Shown here: in pieces, positions 59,730 through 64,000 of the stretch
Position numbering within the stretch: position 1 is the first letter of the stretch
Layout: each line of letters opens with the position of its first letter
Assembly: GCF_013385985.1 (NCBI RefSeq)
Contig: NZ_JACAOY010000010.1
Span: 1 to 64,000, forward strand
Source: Pseudomonas sp. B6002
GTDB lineage: Bacteria; Pseudomonadota; Gammaproteobacteria; Pseudomonadales; Pseudomonadaceae
DNA length: 64,000 nt
Direction: 5' to 3'
Position numbers and translations under genes: made by a program
Notes under the pieces: model-generated
What the model was told of the DNA's origin: nothing
Database searches by the model: none
The model's input: only the letters and a program-made list of their open reading frames with translations

Positions 59730-62081
59730 ATGCCCGCGCCGGCCCACCCTCATTACCTTCACCTGACCCTGGCCAACGGCCTGCGGGTTTCCCTGCGTCA
59801 TGCGCCACGTTTGAAGCGTTGCGCTGCTGTTCTCCAGGTAGCTGCGGGCAGCCATGACGTGCCCTTGGCGTGGCCGGGGCTGGCGCATTTTCTTGAGCAT
59901 CTGTTGTTTCTGGGCACTGAGCGCTTTCCTGCGGGCGAAGGGCTGATGGCCTACGTGCAACGCCATGGAGGCCAGGTCAACGCCAGCACGCGTGAGCGCA
60001 CCACGGACTTCTTCTTTGAGCTACCAGAACCAACGTTTGCCGGTGGCCTGGACCGGCTGGCGCACATGCTGGCCCACCCGCGCCTGGCAGTGGAAGACCA
60101 GCTGCGCGAACGCGAGGTGTTGCACGCAGAATTTGTCGCCTGGCGCCAGGATGCCAAGGCACAGCAGCAAGTGGATTTGCTCGAAGGCTTGGCGGCGGAC
60201 CATCCGCTGCGTGGGTTTCATGCGGGTAACCGCGACAGCCTGCCGGTTGAGCGTGAGGCTTTTCAGCAGGCGTTGCGGGAATTCCATACCCGCTTCTATC
60301 AGAGCGGGCAGATGACGCTGAGCCTGGCCGGCCCGCAACCACTGGACGCACTGCAAGCCTTGGCTCAACAGTTCAGCGACCAACTGACCACGGGGTCTCT
60401 ATACCCGCAGGCCCAGCCGCCCGCCCTGATGCCTGGGCCGATGCGCAGCTATCAGCACATCACCTGCCAACATCTGCATCAAGTCATTACCGGTGATGCG
60501 CCCCGAGAGGCCCTCGATTTTCTCTGCACCTGGCTCAACGCTTCGGCGCCGGGCGGGCTGCTGGCCGAACTGAAAACACGCCAGCTGGCCACGGCAGTAA
60601 AGGCCAGCGTGCTGTATCACTTCGCGGGACAAGCCGTGTTGGATATCGACATTACGCTCAGCCCCGACGGCGCATCACCGACCCAGATCGAGGCATTGCT
60701 GCACGACTGGCTGAGCTTTTTCGCACACAGCGATTGGACGGCGCTGCAGGAGGAGTTCACCCTGCTGGCCGCTCGCCAACAACAGGTCCAGGGCGCCCTG
60801 GCATTGGCGCGAAACCATCAGGAAGCCCTGTCACAACAGAGCCTCACAGGCCTCAAGGCCTTGCTGGACTCGCTGCCGCTCAAGTTCGCCGAACACGCCT
60901 GGCAATTGCCACCTCCCAACCCCTTTCTGCGAGCGCCGGCGAAAGAAGAACGTGCGGGTCTGATCCGTGGCCAAACCAGCGCCCACCGTGGCTTACGCAC
61001 CTTTGCACAGGATCGCTCCCGTGGTCGGCGTGAGGTGTCGGCGCTGGCATTCAACCAGGCGTTAGCGGACGACGGTGATGAAAGCGCGCTGTACGTGCAA
61101 TGGCAGGGTGCTCCCGCTGGTATGGAAGGCACATTGCAGCCTCTGCGTGAGAACGCACGCCAGGCCGGCGTGGAATTGTCCTTCGAAACGCTAGGCAATG
61201 ACTGGCTGGTGAAGATGGTCGGGCTGCACGAACCCATGCCGGCCGTCCTGGAGGCATTGGCGCAAAGCCTGAACCAGGCTCACGAGGTACCTCCAGCCAC
61301 CACGCCCATGATTGCCATCCGCGAATTACTCAAGGCGCTGCCGGCTTGTTGCACCGTCCGCCCCCTGGACAGCGAGGCATCGTGGACCACTGCTCGCTGG
61401 CAGGCCCTGGGGCTGGGTTTTCCCGCCTCGGTTGAGGCGGCAATCAAAACGGCGGCGGCGCGCCTGCCCGGCCAGCCGGCCAACCTCGAGCACGTGCCTG
61501 TGGCGCTGGGCGGGCTTCATCTGTGGCATGAGGTGAAGACCGGCGGCAGCGAAGCCGCACTGTTGCTCTTTTGCCCATCCCCGAGCCAAACCCTGGCCGA
61601 TGAGGCCGCATGGCGACTGCTCGGCCATCTGCTCCAAGGGCCGTTCTACCAGCGCCTGCGGGTCGAACTGCAAATCGGCTACGCCGTGTTCAGCGGCATC
61701 CGACAGATCAACGGCCAAACCGGCTTGCTGTTTGGCGTGCAATCCCCTGACGTGGCGCTGGAGGGCATCATCGATCACCTGCAAACCTTCCTCCAGCAGG
61801 TGCCGGCGGTGATCGACAGCACTCCAGATCTGGGTCATCAGGCGTTGGCACAGCAATTCTCACCACAGACGCTGCCGATTGCCCAAGCTGCCGAGCTTAT
61901 CTGGCAGGCACGGTTGGCCGGCCATTCGTCGGGATACCTTGAGCAACTGCTACAACAGATCCAAACCTGCACGCGCGATGACCTGCAACACGCCGCACGC
62001 CAACTGAACGAGGCCACAGGCGGCTGGCGCTGTGTCGCCAACGGCCCGCGACCTGCAGAGACTTGGCAGGTAGCAGACTGA
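59730..62081 (+). CDS. pqqF: PQQ-associated M16 peptidase PqqF
   Basis: Zinc peptidase of the insulinase family thought to trim the PqqA precursor during pyrroloquinoline quinone synthesis. The 783-aa protein has the inverted zinc motif HFLEH (H53, E56, H57) with a later acidic ligand region (REREVLHAEF), and several inactive M16 repeats after it. The ATG at 59730 is preferred. An in-frame ATG at 59700 would translate through the hairpin and has no ribosome site. It precedes pqqA, the order seen in the P. fluorescens pqqFABCDE cluster. Confidence 0.92.
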   Translation: MPAPAHPHYLHLTLANGLRVSLRHAPRLKRCAAVLQVAAGSHDVPLAWPGLAHFLEHLLFLGTERFPAGEGLMAYVQRHGGQVNASTRERTTDFFFELPEPTFAGGLDRLAHMLAHPRLAVEDQLREREVLHAEFVAWRQDAKAQQQVDLLEGLAADHPLRGFHAGNRDSLPVEREAFQQALREFHTRFYQSGQMTLSLAGPQPLDALQALAQQFSDQLTTGSLYPQAQPPALMPGPMRSYQHITCQHLHQVITGDAPREALDFLCTWLNASAPGGLLAELKTRQLATAVKASVLYHFAGQAVLDIDITLSPDGASPTQIEALLHDWLSFFAHSDWTALQEEFTLLAARQQQVQGALALARNHQEALSQQSLTGLKALLDSLPLKFAEHAWQLPPPNPFLRAPAKEERAGLIRGQTSAHRGLRTFAQDRSRGRREVSALAFNQALADDGDESALYVQWQGAPAGMEGTLQPLRENARQAGVELSFETLGNDWLVKMVGLHEPMPAVLEALAQSLNQAHEVPPATTPMIAIRELLKALPACCTVRPLDSEASWTTARWQALGLGFPASVEAAIKTAAARLPGQPANLEHVPVALGGLHLWHEVKTGGSEAALLLFCPSPSQTLADEAAWRLLGHLLQGPFYQRLRVELQIGYAVFSGIRQINGQTGLLFGVQSPDVALEGIIDHLQTFLQQVPAVIDSTPDLGHQALAQQFSPQTLPIAQAAELIWQARLAGHSSGYLEQLLQQIQTCTRDDLQHAARQLNEATGGWRCVANGPRPAETWQVAD

Positions 62082-62239
62082 TCATTGCCGTCTCTGCAAC
62101 AGGCTTTTTCCGCCGAGACAGCGCTAACTCAGCAAGAATTGGGTAACATTCCTACGCAATATCTGAACATCTCCGACTGGAGGTGGACTATATGTATTAC
62201 TTAGTAGTGAACGTCCCATCCCTTGGTAGGAGTATGAAT

Positions 62240-62314
62240 ATGACCTGGTCCAAACCTGCTTACACTGATCTGCGCATCGGTTTCGAAGTCACCATGTACT
62301 TCGCCAGCCGTTAA
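62240..62314 (+). CDS. pqqA: PQQ precursor peptide PqqA
   Basis: 24-residue peptide from which PQQ is built. It reads [20 protein letters not shown] followed by FASR, and it has the required Glu16 and Tyr20 in EVTMY that are cross-linked by PqqE. AGGAG lies 7 nt before this ATG. The frame stays open upstream to an ATG at 62192 with a strong GGAGGTGG, so a 40-residue form is possible (see findings). It lies 158 bp after pqqF and is followed by a terminator. Confidence 0.93.
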   Translation: MTWSKPAYTDLRIGFEVTMYFASR

Positions 62315-62330
62315 TCCGCTGGGTAATACA

Positions 62331-62362
62331 ACGCCTCGGTTCGCCCGGGGCGTTTTTGTTTT
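62331..62362 (+). terminator. Terminator/attenuator between pqqA and pqqB
   Basis: ACGCCTCGG / CCGGGGCGT with a TTCG-containing loop is followed by TTTTTGTTTT. It should end most transcripts after pqqA, giving excess precursor peptide over the PqqB-E enzymes. Confidence 0.85.
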
Positions 62363-62385
62363 GAGCTTTGCTTGATGGAGTTGCC

Positions 62386-63297
62386 ATGTTTGTCCAGATT
62401 CTAGGTTCCGCCGCCGGCGGTGGTTTCCCGCAGTGGAACTGCAACTGCGCCAACTGCGCGGGTTTTCGCGACGGCAGCCTGCGGGCCCAGGCACGCACGC
62501 AGTCGTCCATCGCGATCTCCGACGACGGCGTGAACTGGGTCCTGTGCAACGCCTCACCGGATATCCGCGCGCAACTCCAGGGTTTTGCCCCGATGCAACC
62601 CGGCCGCGCCCTGCGTGACACCGGCATCAGTGCGATCATCCTGATGGACAGCCAGATCGACCACACCACCGGCCTGCTCAGCCTGCGCGAAGGCTGCCCG
62701 CACCAAGTGTGGTGTACCGACATGGTCCATGAAGACCTCAGCACCGGCTTTCCGCTGTTCACCATGCTCACCCACTGGAACGGCGGCCTGGCCTGGAACC
62801 GCATCGAGCTGGACACGAGCTTCACCGTTCCGGCCTGCCCCAACCTGCGCTTTACCCCGTTACCGCTGCGCAGCGCCGCGCCGCCCTATTCGCCGCACCG
62901 CTTCGACCCTCACCCAGGGGACAACATCGGCCTGATCGTCGAAGACCTGCGCACCGGCGGCAAACTGTTCTACGCCCCGGGCCTGGGCAAGGTCGACGCC
63001 CCGTTGCTGGAGATCATGGCCGCCAGCGATTGCCTGCTGGTGGACGGCACGATGTGGGACGACGATGAAATGCAGCGCCGTGGTGTCGGCACCCGCACCG
63101 GCCGCGAGATGGGCCACCTCGCCCAGAACGGCCCTGGCGGCATGCTGGAAGTGCTGGAGCAATTGCCCGAGCAGCGCAAAGTGCTTATCCACATCAACAA
63201 CACCAACCCGATCCTCGACGAAGATTCCCCCGAGCGCGCGGAGCTGGTGCGGCGCAATGTCGAAGTGGCTTACGACGGCATGAGCATTGAATTGTAG
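62386..63297 (+). CDS. pqqB: Pyrroloquinoline quinone biosynthesis protein PqqB
   Basis: 303-aa metallo-beta-lactamase-fold protein that acts in late PQQ synthesis, in some models as a hydroxylase of the processed Glu-Tyr intermediate. It starts [20 protein letters not shown], with a cysteine cluster (CNCANCAG) and [12 protein letters not shown] for the metal site. GGAG precedes the ATG. It is followed 11 bp later by pqqC. Confidence 0.96.
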   Translation: MFVQILGSAAGGGFPQWNCNCANCAGFRDGSLRAQARTQSSIAISDDGVNWVLCNASPDIRAQLQGFAPMQPGRALRDTGISAIILMDSQIDHTTGLLSLREGCPHQVWCTDMVHEDLSTGFPLFTMLTHWNGGLAWNRIELDTSFTVPACPNLRFTPLPLRSAAPPYSPHRFDPHPGDNIGLIVEDLRTGGKLFYAPGLGKVDAPLLEIMAASDCLLVDGTMWDDDEMQRRGVGTRTGREMGHLAQNGPGGMLEVLEQLPEQRKVLIHINNTNPILDEDSPERAELVRRNVEVAYDGMSIEL

Positions 63298-63308
63298 GAG
63301 CGACCGAA

Positions 63309-64000
63309 ATGACTGACACGCCGTTGACCACCACTGAATTCGAAGCCGCCCTGCGCGCCAAGGGCGCCTTCTACCATATCCATCACCCCTACCATGTGGC
63401 GATGTACGAAGGCCGCGCCACCCGTGAGCAGATCCAGGGCTGGGTCGCCAATCGCTTCTACTACCAGGTGAACATCCCGCTGAAAGACGCCGCGATCCTG
63501 GCCAATTGCCCGGACCGTGAGATCCGTCGCGAGTGGATCCAGCGCCTGCTCGACCACGACGGCGCGCCAGGTGAAGACGGCGGCATCGAAGCCTGGCTGC
63601 GCCTGGGCCAGGCCGTGGGTCTCGACCCGGATCAATTGCGCTCCCAGGAGCTGGTATTGCCCGGCGTGCGGTTTGCGGTGGATGCCTATGTCAACTTCGC
63701 CCGACGCGCCAGTTGGCAGGAAGCGGCCAGCAGCTCGCTGACCGAGCTGTTTGCGCCGCAGATCCACCAGTCGCGCCTCGACAGCTGGCCGCAGCATTAC
63801 CCGTGGATCGACCCGGCTGGCTACGAGTACTTCCGCACTCGCCTGGGCCAGGCCCGTCGCGATGTTGAGCACGGCCTGGCAATCACGCTGCAGCACTACA
63901 CCACCCGTGAAGGCCAGGAGCGCATGCTGGAAATCCTGCAGTTCAAACTGGACATTTTGTGGAGCATGCTCGATGCCATGAGCATGGCCTATGAACTCAA
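63309..64000 (+). CDS. pqqC: Pyrroloquinoline-quinone synthase PqqC (partial, cut by window end)
   Basis: Cofactor-free oxidase that performs the final ring closure and eight-electron oxidation to PQQ. About 231 residues of an expected 250 are seen, running off the right edge without a stop. It begins [20 protein letters not shown] and contains the heme-oxygenase-like helices with HHPYH and the catalytic-region [23 protein letters not shown] site precedes the ATG. Confidence 0.96.
   Translation, partial: MTDTPLTTTEFEAALRAKGAFYHIHHPYHVAMYEGRATREQIQGWVANRFYYQVNIPLKDAAILANCPDREIRREWIQRLLDHDGAPGEDGGIEAWLRLGQAVGLDPDQLRSQELVLPGVRFAVDAYVNFARRASWQEAASSSLTELFAPQIHQSRLDSWPQHYPWIDPAGYEYFRTRLGQARRDVEHGLAITLQHYTTREGQERMLEILQFKLDILWSMLDAMSMAYEL

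Overview
The window is chromosomal DNA of a Pseudomonas, most likely from the P. fluorescens group. Gene order follows the P. aeruginosa PAO1 block tyrZ-erpA-argC-coq7-vfr-trp-agt-lptD-rpoD-rmcA, then switches to the P. putida order Lrp-davB-davA next to pqq. GC content looks like about 60%, and the intergenic gaps carry typical Pseudomonas REP/REPIN palindromes. About 57 protein genes, one tRNA and the promoter of an rRNA operon can be supported. I see no prophage, insertion sequence, integron, CRISPR array or defence island. This is core genome with some lineage-specific differences.

Region by region. 1-5.7 kb: rRNA promoter and leader (leftward), tyrS, an M23 endopeptidase with anmK, erpA and argC. 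5.8-12.3 kb: hemJ, a nitronate monooxygenase, a DUF805 protein, an SDR, a HIT protein, coq7, an OsmC protein, vfr and a lipoate-ligase-like gene. 12.5-18 kb, leftward: rpe-gph-trpE-trpG-trpD-trpC in transcription order. 18-27.2 kb, leftward: the two-component pair agtS-agtR, the ABC transporter agtABCD and an iron-dependent alcohol dehydrogenase. 27.3-30.9 kb: a DUF3530 protein, then amgK-murU-djlA leftward. 31-38.7 kb, rightward: lptD-surA-pdxA-rsmA and apaG-apaH-glpE. 38.9-45.1 kb: the prkA-yeaH-spoVR stress operon and cca. 45.2-52.5 kb: folK, folB, plsY, tsaD and the rpsU-dnaG-rpoD macromolecular-synthesis operon. 52.6-64 kb: the cyclic-di-GMP protein rmcA, tRNA-Ile(CAU), an Lrp-type regulator, davB-davA (lysine to 5-aminovalerate) and pqqF-A-B-C, with pqqC cut by the window end.

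Several pathways connect. AnmK, AmgK and MurU are steps of the Pseudomonas route that recycles cell-wall MurNAc to UDP-MurNAc. DavB and DavA make 5-aminovalerate inside the cell, while the Agt transporter and its sensor are of the type that imports 5-aminovalerate and GABA. LptD and its chaperone SurA share an operon. The complete trpE-G-D-C block here is split in PAO1 by a pyocin cluster.

I did not find a convincing undescribed multi-gene system. The most interesting signals are small and regulatory: a likely trp leader peptide nested in-frame at the end of gph, a terminator hairpin whose 3' arm holds the cca ribosome-binding site, a REPIN that supplies the stop codons of two convergent genes, a possible second upstream start for pqqA, and an extra alcohol dehydrogenase beside the Agt transporter.
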